A stretch of 7,159 bases of DNA from Sphingomonas sp. (GCA_019747165.1 JAIERC010000429.1:1-7159); one strand, 5' to 3'. Positions 1-7,013 are shown, numbered from the stretch's first letter. A program made the numbers and translations. The notes: generated by a model not told the origin, from the letters alone.

Positions 1-730
1 GCTTCAATACATATTGGTGCGGGCTGTAGCCTGTCTGCAACTTCATCGCTCTGATGAAATGAAATTGACTATATCCTGCGATGTGACTGAGCTCACTGAC
101 TCGGATCGATCGTGATAAATTGGTCCTGATATAGTGATCAATATCAGACAGCCGACGAAATGTGAGATGAATGCGACGTTGTTCAGTCCTATGTTCATTA
201 TTATTGCGCGCCAGCGTGAAAGCCGCTTGGATGAGCCCTGGAATGAGATGCTCGACGACGCCGCTCTCTTTGAATTGCCGGGCTGTCAAATGATACATGA
301 CCGCCTCTGCGATTTGAAACAGGGCATTATCTTGCAGGTTAAAGAAACTACATTTTTCAACCGGGCAACCTTCATTTGATAGATTTAAGATGCCCAAAGG
401 AATATAGAGAAAAAGGAGCGTATTCGGGCAATGGGGGATCAAAATATCTTTTTTTTCCGATAGGATAATCGCAGATATCGAATGCTGTGCCAGGTTTGTT
501 AGGGTATAGTCTCCGTCGCCGGTTACCCAGCATCGGTCGACGCGCCGCCTTGCCAACACAAAGACCAGACCTGTTGTGACTGCCTTGTCGTTCAATTGTG
601 TACCACGGTTACCGGTAACCGATCCGCGAACAACGATGGGGCGCGCCTGGCCTGCTTCGCCGTCCGGTACCGCATTGGCGACCACATCGCGCAGGAAAGC
701 AAACTCACTCCATTCCGGATGTTTTTCCAC
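1..730 (-). CDS. AraC family transcriptional regulator, 3' end cut by window edge
   Basis: This is a DNA-binding transcription factor of the AraC/XylS family. An uninterrupted minus-strand frame runs from GTG at 730 to the window edge (243 codons). A TAG at 769-767 closes the frame upstream, and GGAGG at 744-740 lies 9 bases before the GTG, which fixes the start. Residues 1 to about 185 form the variable N-terminal sensing and linker region. From about residue 190 the AraC DNA-binding domain begins. Its first helix-turn-helix reads VSELSHIAGYSQFHFIRAMK (211-230), followed by the typical TGYSPHQYVLK linker start. The second helix-turn-helix lies beyond the window. Plus-strand frames at 134-379 and 596-850 are shadows of this gene. 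It sits 88 bp downstream of another AraC gene in the same orientation and may be co-transcribed with it. Bases 301-480 are only about 40% GC, unlike the operon to the right, which hints at transfer. The family call is firm; ligand and targets are unknown. Confidence 0.88.
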   Translation of the reverse strand, partial: MEKHPEWSEFAFLRDVVANAVPDGEAGQARPIVVRGSVTGNRGTQLNDKAVTTGLVFVLARRRVDRCWVTGDGDYTLTNLAQHSISAIILSEKKDILIPHCPNTLLFLYIPLGILNLSNEGCPVEKCSFFNLQDNALFQIAEAVMYHLTARQFKESGVVEHLIPGLIQAAFTLARNNNEHRTEQRRIHLTFRRLSDIDHYIRTNLSRSIRVSELSHIAGYSQFHFIRAMKLQTGYSPHQYVLK

Positions 731-739
731 CGCAACGCG

Positions 740-744
740 CCTCC
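740..744 (-). promoter_or_regulatory. Ribosome binding site of the partial AraC gene
   Basis: On the minus strand GGAGG stands 9 bases before the GTG at 730. It is a near-perfect Shine-Dalgarno match. It decides the start of a gene that has no in-frame ATG until far into the protein, because the frame is closed by TAG at 769-767. Confidence 0.75.
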
Positions 745-818
745 AATAGAATTGCCTTCCATGGGGCTATCGGAGCGCGGCAACCTCGTCGTTCACGTTC
801 CCGTCGAACGTACGGATT

Positions 819-1727
819 CTAATCATTGGACGGGTGTATTAGACGTTTGAACGTTGACGGTGCGATCCCGTTAAGTTTCCGAAATATCGTTGAAAAATGC
901 TGCGATGATGAAAAATTTAGCTCGTACGCAGCCTGTGTTACTGACAGCCCTTCTTGCGTAATCATTAGCTTAGCGCGGTCCATTTTTCGCTGAAGCGTCC
1001 AGCGGTAAGGGGTTACACCGAATGATTCCTTGAACAGGCGCATAAACTGGGTCATCGACAGACCCGATATCGCGGCGAGGTCGGTTAATGATACCGGTTC
1101 GGTCAGGTTGTCCTCGATATAGTCATGAACAAGCATCATTCGACGGTCGGCTGGCCAATTTCTTTCACGGCTAGCCGAAGTACCAACAACGGTAATGTTC
1201 GACCATGTGCGCAAGATTTCGGCGGCGACCGCATAACCGATTGAGTCTGCGAGCAACCGGTCGACTGGACTATTGGCGCTGCGCCGAAGCGCCATTTGCG
1301 CCAGAAGCGTCAGCTGATGATCCGGGCGGTTCTGGGGGTCAATAAACTCGAGTTGGCTAGTTGGCGGCTGGTCCTCAAGCACGTGCTCAAACCAGCTACG
1401 CGCGATCAGGAACCGGACGCATTCGCAGCGCTCTGCGCTATATTCGATGTTATAGGTTAGGCCGCCGACCCCAAGATTAGCGGTACCGGCCCGCCCCTCA
1501 CGCTCAAAATTGGTGAAGGACGATCGATTGCGCATCCAGATTGATCCGCCAATGTGGACGCAAAGCATGATCAGATCAGCTGGAAGGGGTGCCTCAACGC
1601 CGATGACCTCCGGCTGTTCAATCACGCCATGGCTGATGACAACCCCGCCGGAGCTGCCGTCAATTTCGTTTACGGCACGATATCCAGGCCAGGAAAGTGA
1701 CGGCGCCGGGCTGACCAAGCTGCTCAT
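819..1727 (-). CDS. AraC family transcriptional regulator
   Basis: This is a complete 302-residue AraC/XylS-type regulator, a usual length for the family. Residues 1 to about 190 are the variable ligand or dimerisation part. It resembles the AraC-binding-like (cupin-type) domain of regulators such as the XylS/ArbC-like group, but that sub-assignment is tentative. Residues 195-297 form the conserved DNA-binding domain. Helix-turn-helix one reads LTDLAAISGLSMTQFMRLFK (from about 214), followed by the FGVTPYRW linker. Helix-turn-helix two reads LSVTQAAYELNFSSSQHFST (from about 261), and the domain ends with GIAPSTFKR. ATG at 1727 is chosen over the in-frame TTG at 1736 and GTG at 1730; none has a strong ribosome binding site, so the start could move by up to three codons. 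It is divergent from the operon beginning near 2141 and might control that operon, the tandem regulator downstream, or itself. The effector is unknown. Confidence 0.93.
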   Translation of the reverse strand: MSSLVSPAPSLSWPGYRAVNEIDGSSGGVVISHGVIEQPEVIGVEAPLPADLIMLCVHIGGSIWMRNRSSFTNFEREGRAGTANLGVGGLTYNIEYSAERCECVRFLIARSWFEHVLEDQPPTSQLEFIDPQNRPDHQLTLLAQMALRRSANSPVDRLLADSIGYAVAAEILRTWSNITVVGTSASRERNWPADRRMMLVHDYIEDNLTEPVSLTDLAAISGLSMTQFMRLFKESFGVTPYRWTLQRKMDRAKLMITQEGLSVTQAAYELNFSSSQHFSTIFRKLNGIAPSTFKRLIHPSND

Positions 1728-2140
1728 CACGCACAAAGATCCATCATGTGCACTGAAATAACGATTCTCAAAAAGATTTCCCCGCAGCCATCTCCCTCAC
1801 CCATTAGACGTCGCATCTACGATTTGAGTTTCAACGCCATGAACGGATGGGGTGGATTAAGGGTTTCCCGATTTCTCATCCGGGTCGAGGTCAGGGGTCC
1901 TGTGTTCATTCGACAGCGATCTTGGCTGCGGGAACAACATAGTCAATCGGGGCAAACCAACCAATCGATATGAGACTGCCTGTCGTTATCGTCCCGCCGT
2001 GGCCGGAGCTCCGACGATCCTCCACCTATGGATAGAACCGGAGGACGTTAAGCCACCCTAAGCGCGATCATTTCAGCGTTAGCCGATTGACGGACAAGCC
2101 CACCCAATGCATCCGCCAATCTCCTTCGGCTGCCGGATTT
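1728..2140. other. Gene-poor divergent intergenic region
   Basis: About 410 bp lie between the minus-strand AraC gene and the plus-strand operon. No convincing gene was found on either strand. The plus frame 1746-1973 has no recognisable domain and starts within the probable AraC promoter. A 39-codon minus-strand frame (2025-1906) reads like coding sequence but has no ribosome binding site. The stretch holds the palindrome CGGAGCTCCG (2004-2013) and, just downstream, TCCTCC/GGAGGA arms with a 16-base gap near 2020-2045. A TTGACG hexamer at 2087-2092 could be a -35 element for the operon, but I see no good -10 at 16-18 bases from it. The operon promoter and any AraC operator should lie here. 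Confidence 0.5.
1743..1771 (-). promoter_or_regulatory. Possible sigma-70-type promoter for the complete AraC gene
   Basis: On the minus strand TTGAGA (1771-1766, 5 of 6 to consensus) is followed after 17 bases by CATGAT (1748-1743, 4 of 6). Transcription would start near 1735, leaving a leader of under ten bases before the ATG at 1727, or even placing the start codon options at 1736 and 1730 at the transcript end. The spacing is right but the very short leader lowers confidence. Confidence 0.3.
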
Positions 2141-2827
2141 ATGCTCATCATGTCGGTTGAAGCCAGCACCGATCATTTGCTGTTTTTCACCCGCTATCCA
2201 ACGCCCGGTGGGGTCAAATCGCGGCTCGCCGACGAAATTGGCCCCGCAAGGGCAGCCGCGGCTCATGACGCGATGGCGCGCCATTGCCTTGCCGCGGCTG
2301 ATCAGGCGGCGCTGGCCATGGGCGCGTCCGTTCGCGTCTTAATTACGGGCGCAACACCGACGGCGGCAGCGTCCTGGCTTGGCAAGCATCATCGCTTCAT
2401 AGACCAAGGCGATGGGGGCCTGGGCGATCGCGTTCACCGGGCGGTCGTCAGCAGTGTCCGAGAGGGAGCGAGGCGGATCGTCGTCATGGGAGCTGACTGC
2501 CCGGCCTTAACGCCAGCGCTGATTGCGCAGGGATTCGCCCTGCTCGATGGGTGCGATGTTGCGCTCGGACCGGCTGTCGATGGCGGCTTCTATCTGTTCG
2601 GCCTGTCTGCCGACGCCGCTGACAAGCTGCCCGCGTTGATGGCCGATCTTCCCTGGGGCACGGACGCTGCCCGTGCGGCGCTGGCGCGCAACGCTGCGGG
2701 GTGCGGTGCCCGGATTGCGATGCTCCCGCTGCACAACGATATCGATAGGCTGGCCGATATCGACCCGGTCAGATGGCCGTGGCTGGCCGCCGTCACCGGG
2801 CTGACTGGATCGAGTACCGCCGCATGA
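2141..2827 (+). CDS. TIGR04282/DUF2064-family transferase (arsenosugar-type glycosyltransferase family)
   Basis: This is a cytoplasmic GT-A-fold nucleotide-binding transferase of the DUF2064 family, first named rSAM/selenodomain-associated transferase 1 and now linked by name to arsenosugar biosynthesis. Numbered from the ATG at 2141 it has 228 residues, a usual length. The N-terminal nucleotide-binding motif FFTRYPTPGGVKSRL is at 15-29. GADCPAL (117-123) matches the family's G-x-D-x-P core. GPAVDGGFYLFGL (143-155) matches the metal- and substrate-binding DGG-Y-L-x-G signature. PWGT is at 171-174 and the closing NDIDRLADID at 199-208. ATG 2150 is an equally good start; an in-frame TTG at 2087 is unlikely. 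No start has a strong ribosome binding site. The stop overlaps the next start as ATGA, so translation is probably coupled. Whether it transfers a sugar or makes an NDP-sugar is not settled by sequence. Confidence 0.88.
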   Translation: MLIMSVEASTDHLLFFTRYPTPGGVKSRLADEIGPARAAAAHDAMARHCLAAADQAALAMGASVRVLITGATPTAAASWLGKHHRFIDQGDGGLGDRVHRAVVSSVREGARRIVVMGADCPALTPALIAQGFALLDGCDVALGPAVDGGFYLFGLSADAADKLPALMADLPWGTDAARAALARNAAGCGARIAMLPLHNDIDRLADIDPVRWPWLAAVTGLTGSSTAA

Positions 2828-3756
2828 CGGCGCCGATTTGGTTGACGGCGGCTGATGTCGAGCCGATCGCTGAGCGGCTACGCGGGCTCCACTGGATGGC
2901 ATCTGAAGAGGTGCTGACCGGTGTTTCGTCGGCAGGCGATGGCAATCTTAACCTCGTGTTGCGGGTATCGGCAGGCAGCCGCTCCGCCATCCTCAAACAG
3001 GCGCGGCCCTGGGTAGAGAAATACCCGATGATCGCCGCCCCGGTGGCGCGATCAGCCGTCGAGGCTAGCTTTTACCGGCTGATCCATGCCACCCCTATGC
3101 TCGGGGCGTTTATGCCGCAGCTATTGGGGGTCGATCCGGCTTGGCATCTGCTGCTGCTGGAGGATGTTGGGGGCCAAGCCGATAGCACCGCGCTCTATCG
3201 TCGCGCAGCGACTGACCCGGCGGCTCGGGGGCGGCTGATCGCCTTCCTAGCCGGGCTGCACGCGCTGGACGGGTCGCCCACAGCGATGCCCGATAATCGG
3301 GCGATGCTGGTGCTGAACCACGCCCATATCTTCACCCTACCCTTTGCCCATGCGGATCAGGATCTGGCGGCAACGGCCTCCCTGCTTGGTGATCGCTATC
3401 TGCTCGGCGCGGGGCCATTGCTCCACGGTGATTTCTTTCCCGGCGCCTGGGTGTACGGCGATGATGGCGTGAAAGTGATCGATCCCGAATTCTGCCTGTT
3501 CGGCCCGCCTGAATTCGATTTGGGTGTGATGGCCGCGCATCTGATCGTTGCCGGCGATCCGACGAATGCGCCAGATGCCCTGAGTGCCGCCTATCGGTCG
3601 GCAGGCGGCGGTGCGATCGACCCGGGATTGGTTGGGCGCTTTGCCGGTATCGAGCTGTGGCGTCGGCTGCACGGCGTCGCGCCGCTGCCAGTCAAGATCG
3701 ACGATCGACGCAAGGCCGCACTGACCGCGCTGGCTGCACAGCTGATCCGCGCATGA
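2824..3756 (+). CDS. MtnK-like sugar kinase (5-substituted ribose kinase candidate)
   Basis: This is a 310-residue protein-kinase-like-fold small-molecule kinase. An automatic annotation would probably say aminoglycoside phosphotransferase family, but the motifs match S-methyl-5-thioribose kinase. GDGNLNLV (38-45) is the MtnK glycine-rich loop. ILKQARPW (56-63) carries the ATP-binding lysine K58. HGDF-x-PG (201-207) gives the catalytic aspartate D203. The metal-binding motif is IDPEF (219-223), followed by FGPPEFDLG, close to the VIDPEFAFYGP-x-GFD stretch of MtnK. ELWRR at 277-281 matches the C-terminal E-L-I-R-R region of MtnK, where arginine contacts the sugar. It is about 85 residues shorter than Bacillus MtnK (about 397), so parts of the C-lobe are trimmed. 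The inferred reaction is ATP-dependent phosphorylation of the anomeric carbon of a 5-modified ribose. The ATG at 2824 overlaps the preceding stop. The next gene is a nucleoside hydrolase, which would supply such a sugar. Confidence 0.82.
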   Translation: MTAPIWLTAADVEPIAERLRGLHWMASEEVLTGVSSAGDGNLNLVLRVSAGSRSAILKQARPWVEKYPMIAAPVARSAVEASFYRLIHATPMLGAFMPQLLGVDPAWHLLLLEDVGGQADSTALYRRAATDPAARGRLIAFLAGLHALDGSPTAMPDNRAMLVLNHAHIFTLPFAHADQDLAATASLLGDRYLLGAGPLLHGDFFPGAWVYGDDGVKVIDPEFCLFGPPEFDLGVMAAHLIVAGDPTNAPDALSAAYRSAGGGAIDPGLVGRFAGIELWRRLHGVAPLPVKIDDRRKAALTALAAQLIRA

Positions 3757-4652
3757 TCGCGCGCGTGCCCGTCTGGATCGATACAGATCCCACTGTGCTG
3801 CCGGGCGGGCATGAGGTGGATGACGGCTTCGCCATTGCCCTGGCCTTTCGGTCGCCAGAGCTACGTGTGGTCGGGGTCAGTTCGATCTTCGGCAATGGTG
3901 ATATCGATTGCTGCCACGCCAGCGCCGAAGCGGTCGTCGCGGCATTCGGCCCAATCGACATGCCGGTCCACCGCGGAGCCGCGACGCCGGGAGATTTGCA
4001 TGCGACTCCGGCAGCGCAGGCGCTGGTCGATGCGGCGCGGCGCACCGAGCAACCGGGCCTGACGATCCTGGCGCTCGGCCCGCTGACCAACATCGCGGCG
4101 GCGCTCACCCTTGCGCCCGACATTGCCGAGCAGATTGCGTCAATCATTTGGGTGGCCGGGCGGCTGCCAGGACAACAGTTTCGCGCGTCAGTGCAGCAGA
4201 CAGAAGCCTTTGCCGATCTGAATTTTGAACAGGATGTGGCGGCCGCCCGCCTCGTCTTGGCCGGCACCGTGCCGATCGCGCTGACCTCTTGGACGGTGTG
4301 TTCAAAGGTTCATCTTGGGCACGCGGAGATTGCACGGCTGGCAGCGGCGGATGCCGCCTGCGGCATTTTACACGGCCCGGCGCACGACTGGCTCGATCTT
4401 TGGCGCAGCCAGTTCGGCCTCGATTACTTCATGCCGTTTGATACGCTTGCCGTTGCCCGTGCGAGCGGGATTGGTAGCGTATCGGGTTTCGCCGGACGGG
4501 CTTGGATCACACCAACCGAACCGCCGACGTTGATTGCCAGCCCGGCTGATATCGTGCCCGCCGATGCACGCCCCATCTGGTTCGGCACCGATGTGGGTGA
4601 TAGTTTTACCGAAACGTTGATGACCAGGATAACGACCCCAACCAGCCAGTGA
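3753..4652 (+). CDS. Divergent inosine-uridine-type nucleoside hydrolase
   Basis: This 299-residue protein belongs to the calcium-dependent nucleoside N-ribohydrolase family, which splits nucleosides into base and ribose in the cytoplasm. The N-terminal calcium motif is present but stretched: IDTDP (9-13) is separated from VDD (22-24) by about seven residues more than in the usual DTDPG-x-DD. LGPLTNIAAAL (about 107-117) is the family's central motif, with the asparagine that contacts ribose. DLNFEQDVAAA (155-165) matches the E-x-N-x-x-x-D-x-A-A motif. MPFDTLA (227-233) keeps the last calcium-binding aspartate (D230), but phenylalanine replaces the histidine that protonates the leaving base in protozoal enzymes. 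The substrate is therefore probably not plain inosine or uridine. ATG at 3753 overlaps the kinase stop (ATGA). The pairing with an MtnK-like kinase suggests cleavage of a 5'-modified adenosine, like MTA nucleosidase; this is inference. Confidence 0.85.
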   Translation: MIARVPVWIDTDPTVLPGGHEVDDGFAIALAFRSPELRVVGVSSIFGNGDIDCCHASAEAVVAAFGPIDMPVHRGAATPGDLHATPAAQALVDAARRTEQPGLTILALGPLTNIAAALTLAPDIAEQIASIIWVAGRLPGQQFRASVQQTEAFADLNFEQDVAAARLVLAGTVPIALTSWTVCSKVHLGHAEIARLAAADAACGILHGPAHDWLDLWRSQFGLDYFMPFDTLAVARASGIGSVSGFAGRAWITPTEPPTLIASPADIVPADARPIWFGTDVGDSFTETLMTRITTPTSQ

Positions 4653-4658
4653 AGGAAG
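4652..4658 (+). promoter_or_regulatory. Ribosome binding site of the DUF547 gene
   Basis: AAGGAAG stands 7 bases before the ATG at 4666 and overlaps the last base of the preceding stop codon. It is the clearest Shine-Dalgarno in the operon. It supports 4666 over the out-of-frame ATG at 4659. Confidence 0.65.
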
Positions 4659-4665
4659 ATGTGCG

Positions 4666-5613
4666 ATGGACATTGCTCGGTTACCGTTCGCGCTGTCGCG
4701 ACCGATGGCACTTGGCGCTGGTGCGGCGCTGGCTGCCGCCGCGATCATCACGCTGCAAGCAATTGCCCAGCAATCAACCACGCCGATGCCGACCATGCCT
4801 GGCGCGGAGGCCAATCGTCCTGCCGACGATCCGTTTGCGATCTTCGCCACGGCGCACGAACCAGCAGAAGCACCCATTAGCTATGATGTCTGGAACGAAT
4901 TTGTGGGCAAGCTGGTGCTGTTCGACTCTGGGCGGACCGAAATCGCCTATCGGACAATCAAGCAAAATGCCGCGACCTTTCTTGACGAGTTCGTCACCGC
5001 GATTCAGACGCTACGCCCCGAACTGCTCAGCAAAAAAGAACAACTGGCGCTATGGATCAACCTGTACAATGCGCAAGTGGTGCGCGTGACGACGCAACGA
5101 TATCCGGTCCGAAATGTCGAGGCATTGGTCAACGGCCCGGACTGGAGCGCGCAAAGCCTGGGGTTGAGCGGTATCAAGCTGAGCCTTAACGATATCCGGA
5201 CGCATATCCTCGCGCGCTATTTCGGTGATCCCCGCATCCTGGCCGCGTTGCTGGTGCCGGCCCAGGGTGGCCCCGCGGTTCAAAAGCAGGCTGCTTCTGG
5301 CCCAATCATCGACGCGCAGCTCGATGCGGCGGCCAAGCAGTATATCAATCAGAGCGGGGTCGTCGTGGTGAAGGCGGATATTGCCTATGTATCTCCCGTT
5401 TATACGCTGAACCGGATGTATTTCGGCGGGGAGGATGCTCGACTAATCGCGCATTTGAAGCAATTCGCCAAACCCAGCCTTGCAGCAAAGCTCGCCGGGG
5501 TCACCCGGGTGGAAACGGGTAAATTTGACTGGGCACTCAACGATGTTGTCCCGCGTCAAAATGACTTTTCGCCGCCGTCGTCGCAGAGCGGCGGGCAATC
5601 CTCGGGCTCGTGA
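4666..5613 (+). CDS. Exported DUF547-domain protein
   Basis: This 315-residue protein has a likely Sec signal peptide. A short basic N-terminus is followed by a hydrophobic stretch (about 14-34) ending in AIA, with probable cleavage after A34, so it should act in the periplasm. A proline-rich linker (about 38-55) leads into the DUF547 domain. SKKEQLALWINLYNA (122-136) is the family hallmark, followed by QRYPVRNV (144-151), LSLNDI (172-177) and FGDPRILAALL (186-196). In typical members, as I recall them, the last motif continues as R-I-H-F-A-L-x-C-A-S-x-x-C-P; here the stretch reads RILAALLVPAQGGP, so the His and Cys residues are missing. The C-terminal tail is rich in Ser, Gln and Gly. The function of DUF547 is unknown; family members turn up near glycosyltransferase and arsenosugar-type genes. 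The start at 4666 has a good AAGGAAG. The stop overlaps the next GTG. Confidence 0.85.
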   Translation: MDIARLPFALSRPMALGAGAALAAAAIITLQAIAQQSTTPMPTMPGAEANRPADDPFAIFATAHEPAEAPISYDVWNEFVGKLVLFDSGRTEIAYRTIKQNAATFLDEFVTAIQTLRPELLSKKEQLALWINLYNAQVVRVTTQRYPVRNVEALVNGPDWSAQSLGLSGIKLSLNDIRTHILARYFGDPRILAALLVPAQGGPAVQKQAASGPIIDAQLDAAAKQYINQSGVVVVKADIAYVSPVYTLNRMYFGGEDARLIAHLKQFAKPSLAAKLAGVTRVETGKFDWALNDVVPRQNDFSPPSSQSGGQSSGS

Positions 5614-7013
5614 TCGCCGCGCCGCTGCCACGTCATGGACAGCTGACGTTAACGGCAATTACAGTGGCAACGATGATGTTCGTCGTGCTGCTCAGCTGGC
5701 TGTCGCCGGCGACGGGAGGCTGGTCGGCGTTGGTGCTAGCGATCGTGCTGGTAATTGCAGGGATCGTCTGGCTCGCCCTGCCGCTGGTGATTGGATGGGT
5801 TGGACGATCGGCAACAATATTGCGGGCACTGATCATTATCGGCCTCGCAGCGCGGCTGGCGCTCCTGCCGAGCCCCCCGCTCTATGAGGATGATTATGTC
5901 CGCTATCTCTGGGATGGCGGCGTTACCGCGGCGGGCTTGAACCCCTATGCCCGCACGCCAGCCACGATCCTGAACGCCATCCACCCGCTATTCCCGCAAA
6001 TGCCCGGAACGGCGCGACCTGCATCGCTGGAGGCTTTATTGGGTGTGCGGTCAAAAGGCGTATTGGAGCGGGTGAGCTACCCCAGCGTTACGACAATCTA
6101 CCCCCCGCTCGCGCAGCTCGGCTTTGCTGCGGCACACCTGGTGTCACCCTGGTCGTTGCTGGCCTGGAAGGTGGTCGGGCTGACGGCGGAAGCGCTGACC
6201 TTGTGGCTGTTGATGGGTGGGTTGCGCGCGGCGCAGCGATCACCCGGCTGGGCGATGCTGTATTGGCTCTGCCCGCTCGTCATCAAGGATTTCGCCAATG
6301 GCGCGCATATGGACGTGCTGCTGATGCCGGCGCTGGCCGGGCTGATTTGGGCGATTCTCGCAGGGCGATTGCGCATAGCGGCGGTGTTGATCGGGGTCGC
6401 CGCTGCGCTGAAATTCTGGCCGCTATTGTTGGTGCCTGGATTGGCCTGGCGCGTTGGGCAATGGCCGCAGCGGATCGCTCTCGCGGCGCTGGCCATCGGC
6501 AGCGCGGCACTGTTGCTCACGCCACAGTTGCTGGCGCTCGATCCGGCGAGCAGCGGTCTTTCCGCCTATGCCGAAAGCTGGGTACGCAACAGCCTGGCCT
6601 TCCCGGCCCTGCAGGCGATGATCACGGCGCTGGCAATTGGCGGAGACCCAGCGCTGCTAACGCGGTTGTTGGTGGCCGCCACCGTTGGGGGGCTGGCGCT
6701 GCGCTGGGGGGTGAGAGCCGCCAATGACGCGCCAACGGCAACAATCACCGCCTGGCGCGATACGGTGCTCGCGCTCCTGTTGCTCAGCCCCACTGGTTAT
6801 AGCTGGTATGCGACATGGCTAGTGCCGTTTCTGGTTTTCACGCCTGAGGCGGCGGCGATGCTGCTCGTCGCCTTTGTCGGCGCTTATTACGCCCGCTTTG
6901 CCGATCGCACGGGATGGGGTGCAGCGATTGCGCCGTGGATCGGCTTTGCCCCGGCCTGGGCGGCAATTGGCTTTACCGCGCTGCGCCAACGGATTGCAGA
7001 TGCGCGGGGGTAA
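5610..7013 (+). CDS. Polytopic GT-C-type glycosyltransferase (mannosyltransferase-like)
   Basis: This is a 467-residue inner-membrane protein with roughly ten or more hydrophobic segments, the first three near 12-32, 38-62 and 68-86. YEDDYVRYLWDG (92-103) opens the first large periplasmic loop. An acidic ED/DD pair there is the catalytic hallmark of GT-C enzymes that take sugars from polyprenyl-phosphate donors. The loop continues with GLNPYA, then VSYPSVTTIYPP, a pattern common in GT87-like and alpha-mannosyltransferase proteins. NGAHMDVLLMP and LKFWPLLLVP follow, and SPTGYSWYATWLVPF (393-407) resembles the late conserved motif of this group. It probably moves a hexose or pentose from a lipid carrier to an acceptor on the periplasmic side. 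The start is GTG, overlapping the preceding stop as GTGA, with no strong ribosome binding site, so translational coupling is likely. The next gene overlaps its end by 14 bases and could make the lipid-linked donor. Confidence 0.85.
   Translation: MIAAPLPRHGQLTLTAITVATMMFVVLLSWLSPATGGWSALVLAIVLVIAGIVWLALPLVIGWVGRSATILRALIIIGLAARLALLPSPPLYEDDYVRYLWDGGVTAAGLNPYARTPATILNAIHPLFPQMPGTARPASLEALLGVRSKGVLERVSYPSVTTIYPPLAQLGFAAAHLVSPWSLLAWKVVGLTAEALTLWLLMGGLRAAQRSPGWAMLYWLCPLVIKDFANGAHMDVLLMPALAGLIWAILAGRLRIAAVLIGVAAALKFWPLLLVPGLAWRVGQWPQRIALAALAIGSAALLLTPQLLALDPASSGLSAYAESWVRNSLAFPALQAMITALAIGGDPALLTRLLVAATVGGLALRWGVRAANDAPTATITAWRDTVLALLLLSPTGYSWYATWLVPFLVFTPEAAAMLLVAFVGAYYARFADRTGWGAAIAPWIGFAPAWAAIGFTALRQRIADARG

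Noticed and set aside
134..379. Plus-strand 81-codon frame starting with GTG
   Set aside because: It lies wholly inside the minus-strand AraC gene, whose translation shows clear family motifs; this frame has no ribosome binding site and no recognisable domain.
596..850. Plus-strand 84-codon frame
   Set aside because: It overlaps the start of the partial AraC gene and the end of the complete one on the other strand, has no ribosome binding site and no recognisable motifs.
1746..1973. Plus-strand 75-codon frame in the divergent region
   Set aside because: Its composition is not protein-like in any recognisable way, and it begins inside the probable promoter of the divergent AraC gene.
2018..2045. 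TCCTCC/GGAGGA inverted arms as a terminator
   Set aside because: The stem is only 6 bp with a 16-base loop and no T-run follows, and no gene ends just upstream on the plus strand.
2087..2140. TTG-initiated extension of the TIGR04282 gene
   Set aside because: The 18 extra residues do not resemble the family N-terminus, which normally starts a few residues before the L-L-x-F-T-R-x-P motif, and the TTG is part of a possible -35 hexamer.
2773..2823. Upstream extension of the kinase reading frame
   Set aside because: The ATGA overlap at 2824 is the natural start; the extension would overlap the TIGR04282 gene by 55 bases without a better ribosome binding site.
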